A model generated the notes under the pieces. It worked only from the letters and a program-made list of their open reading frames with translations. It had not been told where the DNA came from and did not search any database. A program made the position numbers and the translations under genes. 64,000 bases of DNA from Hormiphora californensis. Its lineage: Eukaryota; Ctenophora; Tentaculata; Cydippida; Pleurobrachiidae. The stretch is taken from contig CM035361.1 of assembly GCA_020137815.1 (NCBI GenBank), forward strand, positions 3,893,167-3,957,166, given 5' to 3'. Shown piece after piece: positions 33,550 to 45,457 of this stretch (positions within the stretch are counted from its first letter, which is position 1; the number at the start of each line of letters is the position of its first letter).

Positions 33550-33820
33550 CAGTCGGACCTTGATTTACCGGACCCCCATTTACCAGAACCACGATTTACC
33601 GGACCCCGATTTACCAGAACCACGATTTACCGGACCCCGATTTACCAGAACCACGATTTCGGGAGAATAATATCCCCCAACCTGGACTCTATCTCTAAAA
33701 TCCTAACCCAACCCAAAACCTAACCCTAATCCTAACCCTTTGACCCCGATATACCTTGAACCCCGATTTACCGTGCAAAACCCTTTCCCCCGAGCATCCC
33801 TGTAAATCGGGGTCCGACTG
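33550..33820. mobile_element. pogo/Tigger-like MITE, family A, expanded copy
   Basis: CAGTCGGACCTTGATTTACC and inverse end GGGGTCCGACTG, with TA on both sides. Inside, ACGATTTACCGGACCCCGAT is tandemly repeated, so the terminus has been internally amplified. A CCTAACCCTAATCC run sits in its right half. Confidence 0.8.
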
Positions 33821-33957
33821 TACATACAATTGATAAAGTGTTTAGTGTATTCAACAACAATAATTAATTGTTTTTTTTAATTTTATTCTTTTTACCCACA
33901 TATTGATTGTATTGTATTGAGCTTTAGTTAACTTTTATTTGCTGTAATATATTGTAG

Positions 33958-34070
33958 CCGTGTTATCGCTTTATTTAAATTCAATTGTTATTGACTCCGG
34001 TGGCAGATTCTGGCCAATTGGACGCTTATGTGAGGGCACTTTTCCTACTAATTTTGATACACTGAATCAC
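33958..34070 (+). CDS. Possible orphan exon
   Basis: Between TATTGTAG and GTAAGC lies an open frame reading VLSLYLNSIVIDSGGRFWPI then GRLCEGTFPTNFDTLNH. Splice borders and amino-acid make-up look real, but it does not follow the GPCR model and no next exon is visible because a 937-base palindrome follows. It may be part of a broken or alternative transcript. Confidence 0.3.
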
Positions 34071-34219
34071 GTAAGCAACTTTTCCAAGCCCTCTGAGGTC
34101 GGGAAAGTGCCCTAATTGACTATAATTGGGATTAATTGGCCTTAATTGCTCAATTTAGGAACAGTTCCATTTAAAATATATATTAAAACCCAGTGATTGG
34201 ACTGCCTGCCGGTATGCTA

Positions 34220-35156
34220 GTAGGGTCGGTTGTGGGAAGTTGGGTCTGGAATTTTAAATTTGACTTGCTGATATGATTAGGGACTCTATAAAAAGTCCAA
34301 AGTACCATCCCACAGGTCTCTACCACCCCCGGTTCACTAATTAGTCGTAATTATGTGATTTATGACGTTATCGCCAATTAGCACTAATAATACGAGTTCC
34401 TGGTCACTTAGAGCTTGGATTTTGATACCAGCTGATAGAGGATCACTAGATTAGTGGGCATTCAAATTTTGAGGTCGATCGGAGTTATGGTTGAGGAGTT
34501 ATAACCGTTTTTCCGTTTGGCTGGCGGTTGGCTGGCACCACGTGGGATTACGGGTTTAGGTCGTCGTAGGAGGTCGTCATTGGTCGCGTTCGATCGGGCT
34601 CGATGAGGTGATCAAAACCTAGTGGGGCCAGACCTTGGCCCCACCCCGTTCTTGGGTTATTAGGCTTTTTCGGTTTTGGCGGGAAAATATTTTGGCGGGA
34701 AACCGAAAAAGCCCAATAACCCAAGAACGGGGTGGGGCCAAGGTCTGGCCCCACTAGGTTTTGATCACCTCATCGAGCCCGATCGAACGCGACCAATGAC
34801 GACCTCCCACGACGACCTAAACCCGTAATCCCACGTGGTGCCAGCCAACCGCCAGCCAAACGGAAAAACGGTTATAACTCCTCGACCATAACTCCGATCG
34901 ACCTAAAATTTCGAATGCCCACTAATCTAGTGATCCTCTATCAGCTGGTATCAAAATCTAAGCTCTAAGTGACCAGGAACTCGTATTATTAGTGCTAATT
35001 GGCGATAACGTCATAAATCACATAATTACGACTAATTAGTGAACCGGGGGTGGTAGAGACCTGTGGGATGGTACTTTGGACTTTTTATAGAGTCCCTAAT
35101 CATATCAGCAAGTCAAATTTAAAATTCCAGACCCAACTTCCCACAACCGACCCTAC
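34220..35156. mobile_element. 937-bp near-perfect palindrome with TA flanks
   Basis: Ends GTAGGGTCGGTTGTGGGAAG and inverse, flanked by TA. The two halves match over about 460 bases with only a few differences and no spacer (centre near 34690, AAAATATTTTGGCGGGAAA). It has no coding content. Confidence 0.85.
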
Positions 35157-35723
35157 TATGCCTCCCTCGAGGCAATTACTACCACGCAGGGATCGAGACT
35201 GTTTAAAAATAGCCATGTTTCAAATAGTCAGACACTGCAGCTTGTCTGACTATTTGAAACACGCTGGCTATTTTATACAGTCCACTGTTTCAAATAGCCA
35301 GCTACCCTACTAAAATGACTTTTAATTAGACACCAAAGACTTGCCATGCCAGGCGGGAGACACACTGTGTGAGAGCTGACAGACAAGGAACATGTCAACC
35401 AAAGACGATACATTTTCTGCTTCTTCCTCGCCGCGTCAGGAAATTAAACAAAATTGAATTTAGGAATTGAATTAGATAAAATGATTAATAGTAAATGCAA
35501 GGACTATTTTCAAAATAACACGGTCGCTTGTAGTGGGAAAACGGTAATGGAAAACTGAGATACAGTAAGACGACGCGCAACTGTGGCCAATCAGGGCGCT
35601 ATAGTACGTGCTGAACACATGTACTTTTTGCCGCGCGTTATGCAACGTGCGCGTCTCCTTACTGCATATTTCTATTACGGTAATACGACTACAAGCAGCA
35701 CTGTAAAGTCGGATTTTTTGAAA

Positions 35724-36005
35724 GCGTCACCACACACCAAAGTTAAAATTAAAATTAAAATTTTGATTTTAAACCCGCACACACCAGCGGCCGTTAAAAT
35801 TTCTCTCTCCCATTCTAAAAGTAACAATCTCGCGCGCGATTTTGACGGCGTGTTAAAATTTTGTCATCCAACGCGACCGTCAAAATCGCGCGTGAGATCG
35901 TTACTTATATACTTAGAATGGAGAGAGAAATTTTAACGGCCGCTGGTGTGTGCGGGTTTAAAATCAAAATTTTAATTTTAATTTAACTTTGGTGTGTGGT
36001 GACCC
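35724..36005. mobile_element. Harbinger-like MITE, family D, second copy
   Basis: GCGTCACCACACACCAAAGT and inverse, with AAA on both sides (35721-35723, 36006-36008) and a fully palindromic body whose arms read GCGGCCGTTAAAATTTCTCT. It is inserted in the left end of the family C element, so it is younger than that element. Confidence 0.8.
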
Positions 36006-36211
36006 AAACTGTCGCCCCCTTTTCACGCGCGGCCCCCACTTGCTCTCACTTGCCTTCACTTTTCGGCAAAAAACCGCATATCATCGGAAAGAGCATAATT
36101 TTGTGAGTCCGTAAAACTTTGGTTTGACGAAATTGGCCAAGAAACAAAGGCGTGAGAGGGAAAACAAGTTTCCGACGCGCAAATAAAAACTCGCACGCCA
36201 CCCAGGGGGGG

Positions 36212-37884
36212 GCGGCAATTTTGCATTTGCGGGCATCGCACTATAGACGCAGTACCCACGTACTATAGACGCATTATAAACGCATTATAAACGCATTATA
36301 GACGCATTATAGACACACGCAATATAGACGCAATTTCGTAAGCAGCACTTTAGACGCAATATAGACGCATTATAACAGCAATATAAACGCATTTTTATAG
36401 ACGCGACGCAGTATAGCCGCATTATAGGCGCACTACCCACCCCAAAATCACCTTATAGACGCACTATAGACGCATTATAGACTGACTATAGCAGCACCAT
36501 AAACGCTACATAGACCCATATAGACGCATGATAGATACATTATAGGCGCAAATCGCTTTTTATAGACGCCGCGTCTATGAAAAACGTGCTTTTTAAAGAA
36601 GCACTTTAGACGTACTCCAGGCTACAGTGCGATATTTGAGGCGCAGTTGGGCGTTTTATAAACGCATTTTTGTCGCATATAAAAGGAAGCAGTATAGACG
36701 CATTATAGACGCATTATAGCCGCATGAGTGCGAAATCGATAAAGACGCAATATAGACGCAAAATAAAAAGGAGAGGGAGAGAGAGGCGAGGGAGGGAGGG
36801 AGAGGGACAGAAACAGACGGATAAAGACCTGAGACAGAAGGACAGAGTAAGATGGAAAGAGAGTAAGATGGAAAGATAGTGATATAGGGACGGAGTGAGA
36901 CATAAAAAGAGTGAGACAGAAAAAGACAGAGATGGAAACAAACGGACAGAGACAGACGGACGGACAAACACGCGCTTACTATCTCCCTCTCTGTCTCACA
37001 CTCTCTCTCTCCACTCTCCATCTTAATCTCTCTCCATCTTACTCTGTCCTTCTGTCTCAGGTCTTTATCCGTCTGTTTCTGTCCCTGTACCCCTCCCTCA
37101 GTCCCTCCCTCTCCTTCCCTCTCCCTCCCTCCCTCCTCTCCCTCCCTCCTCTCCCTCCCTCCTCTCCCTCCCTCCATCCCTCCATCCCTCCCTCTTACTC
37201 TGTCCGTCTGTCTCAGATCTGTGTCCATCTGTCTCTGTCTGATCTGTCTCTGTATCCCTCCCTCTTTCCCTCTCCTTCCCTCTCCCTCCCTCCCTCCCTC
37301 TAGTCTCTCTCCCTCTCCTTCTTATTAATTGCGTCTATATTAATATTGCGTCTTTATCGATTTTGTGCACATGCGTATATAATGCGTATATAATGCGTCT
37401 ATACTGCTTCCTTTTATATGCGACAAAAATGCGTTTATAGTTCGCCCAACTGCGCCTCAAATATGGCAGCGTGCGTCTGAGTACGTCTATAGTGCTTCTT
37501 TAAAAAGCACGTTTTTTATAGACGCGGCGTCTATAAAAATCGATTTGCGTCTATAATGCTTCTATCATGCGTCTATATGGGTCTATGTAGCGTTTATGGT
37601 GCTGCTATAGTCAGTCTATAATGCGTCTATAGTGCGTCTATAAGGTGATTTTGGGGTGGGTAGTGCGCCTATAATGCGCCTATACTGCGTCGCGTCTATA
37701 AAAATGCGTTTATATTGCTGTTATAATGCGTCGTATATTGCGTCTAAAGTGCTGCTTACGAAATTGCGTCTATATTGCGTGTGTCTATAATGCGTCTATA
37801 ATGCGTTTATAATGCGTTTATAATGCGTCTATAGTACGTGGGTACTGCGTCTATAGTGCGATGCCCGCAAATGCAAAATTGCCG
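36212..37884. mobile_element. 1.7 kb foldback with ATAGACGC arrays
   Basis: Ends CGGCAATTTTGCATTTGCGG and inverse. Arms of about 560 bases are made of ATAGACGCATT units (inverse AATGCGTCTAT) and pair almost base for base. The centre (36770-37320) has GAGGGA-rich then CTCCCT-rich runs, themselves partly inverted (CAGACGGATAAAGACCTGAG). It is inserted in the G-run of the family C element. Confidence 0.85.
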
Positions 37885-38321
37885 GGGGGGGGGGGGGCGA
37901 CAGTTTCAAAAAATCCGACGTTAATGTTCTTTTCTTCTTTTCGATAAATTTTCATCAGGATGTGTAATATGATCATATATAGTACATAATATATTAAAAT
38001 AACTAATTAATATAATAAACTACCATATAAAATCATATAAAAACAGTTCTTGATTATGTTACTTTTTAGAACATTTCAATTTTTTCTCATAAATACATAC
38101 TGTCATACTATGTACCACTATTGTTCACATGGTCTTCTACTCACACCGACTGGTGTTTTGATTGTTTGATGTTTGAAAGAGCAGATCAGTGTTTCCATGT
38201 GCAGTAGATTGGAGTCCCCAATTGACAAAGGAAAACAGTCTCTAAAAGAGCAGATCAGTATAATTAATGACAACTGCATGTGTTTCCCCCTCTCCACTAT
38301 AGTATCTCCGCGTGTGTGTGT

Positions 38322-38354
<33 letters not shown>

Positions 38355-38372
38355 TGTGTGTGTGTTTCTGCA
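38322..38372. repeat. GT microsatellite in trypsin/SRCR 3' flank
   Basis: A run of about 50 bases of TG with a few interruptions, just past the stop codon on the minus strand. 37923-38379 otherwise shows no gene. Confidence 0.9.
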
Positions 38373-38379
38373 TATGTTA

Positions 38380-41300
38380 CTAATTGGATATGGTGCTGTA
38401 TATGATTGCAGCCAGGGTGCTCTCTGAGTAGGACACTCCACAATTCTCACTATCAACTGCATACGTGAATGCAGCACCCTCGATCCACGCCAAACAAATA
38501 AAACACATATCTTCCTTCGTCTCTCCATCATCCAGCTCTTTCCTTATCTTCAACTTCCAGGCATCTTTAGACTTCATATACTTCCCCTCTCCATTCACCC
38601 ACTGCAGAGCGGTTCCATTGAAGTTAGCCAGGGCAGTACCAACAATATCTCCCTTGTTCTCCAGTTCCATCCCGTATTTCCTAGCAGTGACGTCACACCA
38701 CGCCCTCCCGGCTACCTTGTCTCCCTTCTTCCTGTACTTCATTTGGGAGATCGCCGCACTGAACTCCCAGAAAGGAGCATCAGAACACGAAACAGCGACC
38801 TGCTCACCCTCGAAACATGGCACACCACCCTCCATGTAGTCCATGTATGAGCAATCCTCGATATTAGTAGCTCCAGCGGGACAGCTAGGATTGGTAGCCC
38901 CGAATGTGATTTCAGAGGTTCTATCATCGAGATACTGATCAGGTGACACAAGTTGACCACCTGAATACCCAAAATGGGAACATATGGTGGTGGCGATAGT
39001 GGCGCCTGCATTATCATCACACAGGAAATAAGGAGTGCCGTTATCCATAGCAATCAGGAGACCGTTAGAGATGTTAGTGCCCATTTGTTCCCCATTGTAA
39101 AGGTAAAACATTCTGGAATCACCATCATCACCATCACCATCATCACCATTGTCATCATCATTGTAGCTGCAATAGTCCTCCATGCCGCACCCACAAGTCT
39201 CATCACTCCCATCTGCACAGTAGGAATAGGAGGAGGTGTTCTGACACTTGAGAGAATCCATGATACAATAGGTCATGTCAGAGCAGGTGAAGAAGTCATC
39301 TCCACAGAGAGCTACAGTATTATTAGAGTCCTTATCACCAGATGCTTGTACAGAGATATAGATCATAGATGCATTGCCATAGTCGTTGGATTGATCTGTC
39401 CCCTCTATTCGAATAATGGCTCCATTACCCTGGGACGTCCACATAGTATTCAGCTCGTTATTGTGTTCCCGCCCAATGCCAGCTATAATCTTGCTCTCCC
39501 CGTCCACCAAACTGCCGTTCCTAGAATCGTATACCACAACGTGGTCATATTTCGTCAGGTAGGATACTTCGATATCGATTTGGAGATATTGCCAGGAGAA
39601 GGATGGGTAGAAATAAAAAAATGTGTTCATGTACTTCTCCATGGAGAGAGTGATACTGTGTGCAGTGCTATTAGAAACCTCCTCCCTCAGATTATATGCA
39701 TCTGATATCTGGGAAGAGATCCAGTCTCTATACAGGTAAACATCAGCATTGACATCATAATGAATATGTATCACTAGAGTCGTCGGTTCCCCAACTAACT
39801 AGAGCCAGCACCTTAGTGGTACCATTACTCTCTACAAATAGAGGTCCTCCAGAGTCTCCACTCCAGGTCTTCTTGGTGATTGTAAGGGTCGTCAGCTGTG
39901 CATATCATACCCTTCTCGATCCATCCAGTGGGCCAGTTATCCACACAATCAGAATAGTTCATGAACTGGTACTCAATGTATTGGAGGGTATCAGCAAGAG
40001 ATCCGTTCTCCGTGACACCCCATCCCGCCACAGTGACAGCAGATCCACCTGCTTGGAGGGAGTCAGTCACCAGTCACTGGGAGATCTATAGCCTGCACTG
40101 TATCAGAGAAGGTAATGTTTTCAGAGAGCGTTATAACTGCAACATCAGCGACTATATCATATTTATCATAATCTGGGTGAGGGTTGACCGCCTCTGCACG
40201 GTACATCACCTCACCATCCTCAGAGTCAGCATTGTGATCACCAAGATACACCTGGGAGAGAGAGAGAGAGTCAGAGAGCTGCGAGCGCGAGCGCGTAGCG
40301 CTAGCGCGAGCTCGAGCGCGATGCGCGAGCGCGAGCGCGAGCGCGAGCGCGAGCGCGAGCGCGAGCGCGAGCGCGAGCGCGAGCGCGAGCGCGAGCGCGA
40401 GCGCGAGCGCGAGCGCGAGCGCGAGCGCGAGCGCGAGCGCGAGCGCGAGCGCGAGCGCGAGCGCGAGCGCGAGCGCGAGCGCGAGCGCGAGCGCGAGCGC
40501 GAGCGCGAGCGCGAGCGCGAGCGCGAGCGCGAGCGCGAGCGCGAGCGCGAGCGCGAGCGCGAGCGCGAGCGCGAGCGCGAGCGCGAGCGCGAGCGCGAGC
40601 GCGAGCGCGAGCGCGAGCGCGAGCGCGAGCGCGAGCGCGAGCGCGAGCGCGAGCGCGAGCGCGAGCGCGAGCGCGAGCGCGAGGCGAGCGCGAGCGCGAG
40701 CGCGAGCGCGAGCGCGAGCGCGAGCGCGAGCGCGAGCGCGAGCGCGAGCGCGAGCGCGAGCGCGAGCGCGAGCGCGAGCGCGAGCGCGAGCGCGAGCGCG
40801 AGCGCGAGCGCGAGCGCGAGCGCGAGCGCGAGCGAGCGCGAGCGCGAGCGCGAGCGCGAGCGCGAGCGCGAGCGCGAGCGCGAGCGCGAGCGCGAGCTCT
40901 AGCGCGAGCGCGCGAGCGCGAGCGCGAGCGCGCAGCGGCTCGAGCGCGAGCGCTATCTCTATCTCTATCTCTATCTCTATCTCTATCTCTATCTCTATCT
41001 CTATCTCTATCTCTATCTCTATCTCTATCTCTATCTCTATCTCTATCTCTATCTCTATCTCTATCTCTATCTCTATCTCTTTCTCTATCTCTCTCAACTA
41101 ACCATAACATTATATGGTTCCACTGTATAGCCAACATAGGTATCATCAAGGTATGACGTCACGCAATGGGCAGCAGTTAGGATATGACGTGGTCCGATGA
41201 TGGATCCACCGCAGGTCCAGGAATACGTGTAGCCAGCGTAGTAGGTGCCAGCCATTCCCCATCGATCCACAACAGACAACCGGACCTGCATCATGTTATT

Positions 41301-42330
41301 AGTTGATTAGTCGACTAATCTGTTACGTTTGGACCCTGAATTACCGGTCCCCAATTTACCTAACTCTCAGGCCTCAGCGGGTGAATATACCCCGCCCGCC
41401 ATAAAAAGTAAGGATGGTTTGCCGCTAAAGCTATTAATCATAGCCTAAATGATGCTATGATTGTAAAAAGGGGAACTGCACCATAAAAGGGGAACCGTAC
41501 CATAAAAGGGGAACTGTACCATAAAAGGGAACTGTACCATAAAAGGGAACTGTACAATAAAAAGGGAACTGTACCATAAAAGTGGAACTGTACCATTCAA
41601 GGGAACTGTACCATAAAAGTGGAACTGTACCATAAAAGGGAACTATACCATTCAAGGGAACTGTACCATGAAAGGGGAACTGTACCATAAAAGGGGAACT
41701 GTACCATAAAAGGGGAACTGTACCATAAAAGTGCAACTGTAACATAAAAGGGAACTGTACCATAAAAGGGGAACTGTACCATTCAAGGGAACTGTACCAT
41801 AAAAGGGGAACTGTACCATAAAAGGGAAATGTACCATTAAAGGGAACTGTACCATAAAAGGGAACTGTACCATAAAAGTGGAACTGTACCATAAAAGGGG
41901 AACTGTACCATAAAAAAGGAACTGTACGATAAAAGGGGAACTGTACCATAAAAGGGGAACTGTACCATAAAGGGGAACTGTACCATAAAAGTGGAACTGT
42001 ACCATAAAAGGGGAACTGTACCATAAAAGAGGAACTGTACGATAAAAGGGGAACTGTACCATAAAAGGGGAACTGTACCATAAAAGGGGAACTGTACCAT
42101 AAAATGGGAACTGTACCATAAAAGGGGAACTGTACACAATAATTACGTCACTTTACCATAAAAGGGAATTGTCCTCTAGCTGCATCATCACCGTAGAAAA
42201 TTCTTGCATTTTTATCTGTTTCCTTCGGCACCTCTTCAGCAACTTGTTTTTCAGTGAGGTTTAGTTTCCGTTTTAGTTTGCAGTTAGTTACCGACAGTAA
42301 CACCGACAAAATGAGCAATAACTTTGTCAT
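38380..42330 (-). CDS. Secreted trypsin-CUB-LDLa-SRCR protein with three frame breaks
   Basis: Exons on the minus strand: 42157-42330 (signal peptide MTKLLLILSVLLSVTNC, propeptide, activation site NARIFYGDD), 41103-41285 (CGGSIIGPRH, catalytic His in LTAAHC) and 40251-38380. The last exon holds the Asp segment (IVADVAVITL), GWGVTENGS, and the Ser motif GDSGGPLF, then a CUB-like domain (FYFYPSFSWQYLQIDIEVSY), an LDLa module (CGDDFFTCSDMTYC to CADGSDETC), an acidic linker, an SRCR-like domain with six Cys (YFLCDDNAGATIATTICSHF) and a C-terminal domain of unknown type. The protease part changes frame three times, each by +1: a tandem 7-base duplication at 40064-40077, one base near 39880-39900, and 7 bases near 39765-39775. 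The frame is thus restored before CUB. Either the catalytic domain is dead in this haplotype or the assembly has errors. All three catalytic residues survive. A sponge-type immune or matrix protease role is inference. Confidence 0.75.
40258..41095. repeat. (GAGCGC)n and (CTATCT)n expansion filling an intron
   Basis: Roughly 650 bases of GAGCGC hexamers, with a one-base register slip near 40682 and a 2-base slip near 40832, followed by about 140 bases of CTATCT. The tract fills intron 2 of the trypsin gene almost border to border; CTCTCTCCCAG at its end is the acceptor tract. Long Arg/Ala, Glu/Arg or Ser/Arg ORFs here are artefacts. Confidence 0.95.
41468..42135 (-). repeat. Array of over 30 copies of a trypsin exon-1 end plus donor
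   Basis: On the minus strand the unit is ACAGTTCCCCTTTTATGGT, 17 to 20 bases. The true exon 1 ends ACAATTCCCTTTTATG followed by GTAAAG. Each unit is thus a copy of the exon's last 14-16 bases plus the GT of the donor. The array begins 22 bases past the real donor. Confidence 0.85.
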
Positions 42331-42650
42331 TGCTTAAGGTATATTTTCATGAGAGGGGTTCTGGCAAACAAAATCAAAATACAGAAATAAGTAAGTTCTT
42401 TGAATTCAACAAAATACAGATATAGAACTGAAAGGGCAAATCGTTGATATCTTATAGACGGGGATATAAAGTGTGGCAGCTATAGCATTGGCAACGGACT
42501 AGGCTCCATGATAGTATTAGTATATAGCTATGAGAATGCGGAAGAATTTCTTAAAACAACAAAGGGATTTGTTTATTTAATTTGCTATCGATCTGCTGCA
42601 GGTCTTGTTATATACATATTAGGACTGGACCCCGTCTCAATGACTCTATT

Positions 42651-45457
42651 AATCCATGTGATTTGGGTAAATAATCAGGCCAACCAGGAATTTTGGGGGG
42701 GACGGCTAATTCCTTCACTAATAGTTAGTCTAAGAGGTCCTTATGTACCAAAAAAAAGTTTTAAATCTGAAGTGGTGGGGAAGACCCCTATAATTGGTCT
42801 TAATTGGCACTAACTGGATATTCCCATAACTTGGCTTAGAAATGGAGTAGAGACAAAAGTAAGGACACTAAAATGTGTAGAATCATCACATTATAGGGGG
42901 TAGAGACCATTATTGAGTCGATATCTCCAATACTAATTGAGATAATTGAGTTAATTGGATAATTCATGCTGCGCATGCCGCATGGTTGCCGAATACAAAT
43001 CCTCTTAGAATAGGAGTAGAAATGAAAATAGGGACACTAAACTGTGCAGCGTCCTCGTATTAGTGGGGGTAGACACCCATGAAAAGTTCCTATCTCAATT
43101 GGTTAATTGGACAATTGGATAATTAGATATTCGCATATCCGTATTAGTCTATTAGATATTCAGCAGACCATATACGATACCCTGAGACTCTAAGAGCCTC
43201 CTACATACCCCTAGTACCCCCCTAAATACCCCTCAGACCCTGCTAGATACCTATTACACTCTATTAGATGCCCCTCAAAGCTTCCTAGATAGCCCTTACA
43301 GCTCATTGGGTAACCCTTTTACCTTCCTATACACCCCTCAGACCCTGCGAGATGCATTTTAGATCTTCCTAGATACCCCTAAAACTCTCCAAGATACAAA
43401 TAAGACTCTACTAGATACCCCTTAGACCCCGTTAGATACCCATAAAATCCTTCTAGATACCCCTCAGATCTTCATAGATACCCCTAGTACCTTCCTGCAC
43501 TGGGCACCCCTCAGATCTCAGACCATTTACGATACCAATCAAACATCATTAGATACCCCTCACAGCTCCCTAGATACCTTCACAGCTCCTTAGATAGCCA
43601 TTTTACCCCTCTAGATACCCATCAGACCCAGCTAGATACATATCAGATCTTGCTAGATACCCCTGAACCCCCAAAGATACCCCCAGAAATCAGAATATAC
43701 TAGATTCATACCCCCTTAGACACCATTAGATATCTGTCAGACCCTTCTAGATACCCCTCCAGCTCCTTAGATAAGCCTATAACCATCCAAGACACCCCAA
43801 GAGCTTCCTAGATACCCCTCACAACTTTTTAGATACCCTAATAGACTCCCAGACACACCCATACCCCAGAAACCCTCCACTAGATAGCCCACTGAGGTGT
43901 GAGGAGTGTCTAAGAAGCTCTGAGGGGTACGGTATCTAGAAGGATCTGAGTGGTATCTGATTGTGTCTAAGGGGATATAGTAGAGTCGGATACCCGTCAG
44001 ACCCTTCTAGATACCCTTCAGAGCTTCATACCTGACCCTGGGCCTACTAGATACCCATTACACCCTATTAAATACCCCTCAAGCCTCAAAGCTTCATATA
44101 CATGCCCCTCACAGCTCCTATTAATCCTACTAGCCTCCTAGACATCCCTCAGACTTTGATCTACCGAACCCACCCAAAGAGTGTGAGCCACACAACGCAG
44201 ACCCTGCTAGATACCCCTAAAACCCTCCAAGATACCTCTAGCTCTCCGACTCTACTATACCCCTTAGACACTATCAGATACCCCTCAGATCCTTCTAGAT
44301 ACCCCTCAGAGCTTCTTAGACACCCCTCAGACCTCAGAGCGCTATCTAATGGAGGGTTTCAGGGGTATGGGGAGTCTATTAGGGTGTCTAAAAGGGGTGT
44401 AATGGGTATCTAACAATCCCAGGGTCGGAGCGGAGGGGTGTATAGGAGGGTAATAGGCATAGGAGCTGGAGGGGTATCTAGAAGGGTCTGACAGATATCT
44501 ATCTAACGGGGTCTAAGGGGGTTTCTAGTAGCTTCTGGGGTATCTTTGGGGCGTTCAGGGGTATCTAGCAAGATCTGATATGTATCTAGTAGGGTCTAAT
44601 GGGTATCTAGAGGGGTAAAATGGCTATCTAAGGAGCTGTGAGGATATCTTTGAAGATCTGAGGGGAATCTAGAACGATTTTAGAGGTATCTAACGGGGTC
44701 TAAGGGGTATCTAGTACAGTCTAATGTGTATCTTGGAGAGTTTCAGGGGTATCTAGGAAGATCTAAAATGCATCTAGCAGGGTCTGAGGGGTGTATAGGA
44801 AGGTAAAAGGGTTATCCAATGAGTTGTAAGGGCTATCTAGGAAGCTTCGAGGGGCATCTAATAGATTGTAATAGGTATCTAGCAGGGTCTGAGGGGTAGT
44901 TAGGAGGTTACTAGGGGTATGTAGGAGGCTCTTAGAGTCTCAGGGTATCGTATATGGTCTGCTGAATATCTAATAGGCTAATACGGCTATGCGCATATCT
45001 AATTATCCAATTATCCAATTAACCAATTGAGATAGGAACTTTTCATGGGTGTCTACCCCCACTAATGCGAGGACGCTGCACAGTTTAGTGTCCCTATTTT
45101 CATTTCTACTCCTATTCTAAGAGGATTTGTATTCGGCAACCATGCGCGGCATGAATTATCCAATTAACTCAATTATCTCAATTAGTATTGGAGATATCGA
45201 CTCAGTAATGGTCTCTACCCCCTATAATGTGATGATTCTACACATTTTAGTGTCCTTATTTTTGTCTCTACTCCATTTCTAAGCCAAGTTATGGGAATAT
45301 CCAGTTAGTGCCAATTAAGGCCAATTATAGGGGTCTTCCCCACCACTTCAGATTTAAAACTTTTTTTTGGTGCATAAGGACCTCTTAGACTAACTATTAG
45401 TGAAAGAATTAGCCGTCCCCCCCAAAATTCCTGGTCCTTACCCTAATCACATGGATT
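42651..45457. mobile_element. 2.8 kb foldback with TAGATACCCCTC repeats
   Basis: Ends AATCCATGTGATTTGGGTAA and inverse TTACCCTAATCACATGGATT. Arms of about 1.3 kb consist of 500 bases of unique sequence and 700-800 bases of degenerate CTAGATACCCCTCAGACCCT units; the right arm is the inverse. The centre is near 43900. I find no clear target duplication. No coding function. Confidence 0.8.

Larger units (their letters stand above)
35706..37922. mobile_element. MITE family C copy expanded by two nested insertions
   Basis: Outer ends AAGTCGGATTTTTTGAAA and TTTCAAAAAATCCGAC match the 263-bp element at 11136. Blocks at 36006-36211 (for example TTTTCGGCAAAAAACCGCAT) align with that element's interior. 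Subtracting the Harbinger-like insertion (35724-36005) and the foldback (36212-37884) leaves about 263 bases, as expected. Confidence 0.8.

Noticed and set aside
33705-33745. Telomeric repeat (CCCTAA) array
   Set aside because: Only a few imperfect CCTAACCC units inside a MITE.
36656-37303. Long Arg/Glu/Gly and Leu/Ser/Pro ORFs in the centre of the ATAGACGC foldback
   Set aside because: Purine- and pyrimidine-rich low-complexity sequence; mirror-image ORFs occur on both strands.
38173-38839. Plus-strand ORFs opposite the protease gene's 3' part
   Set aside because: Antisense shadows of the CUB-LDLa-SRCR exon and its flank.
40063-41149. Very long ORFs of Arg/Ala, Glu/Arg, Ser/Arg and Asp/Arg repeats
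   Set aside because: They read through (GAGCGC)n and (CTATCT)n in several frames and lie inside a protease intron.
41445-42139. 200-residue ORFs reading FPFYGTVPLLWYSS
   Set aside because: Frame translations of the trypsin donor array; not a separate gene.
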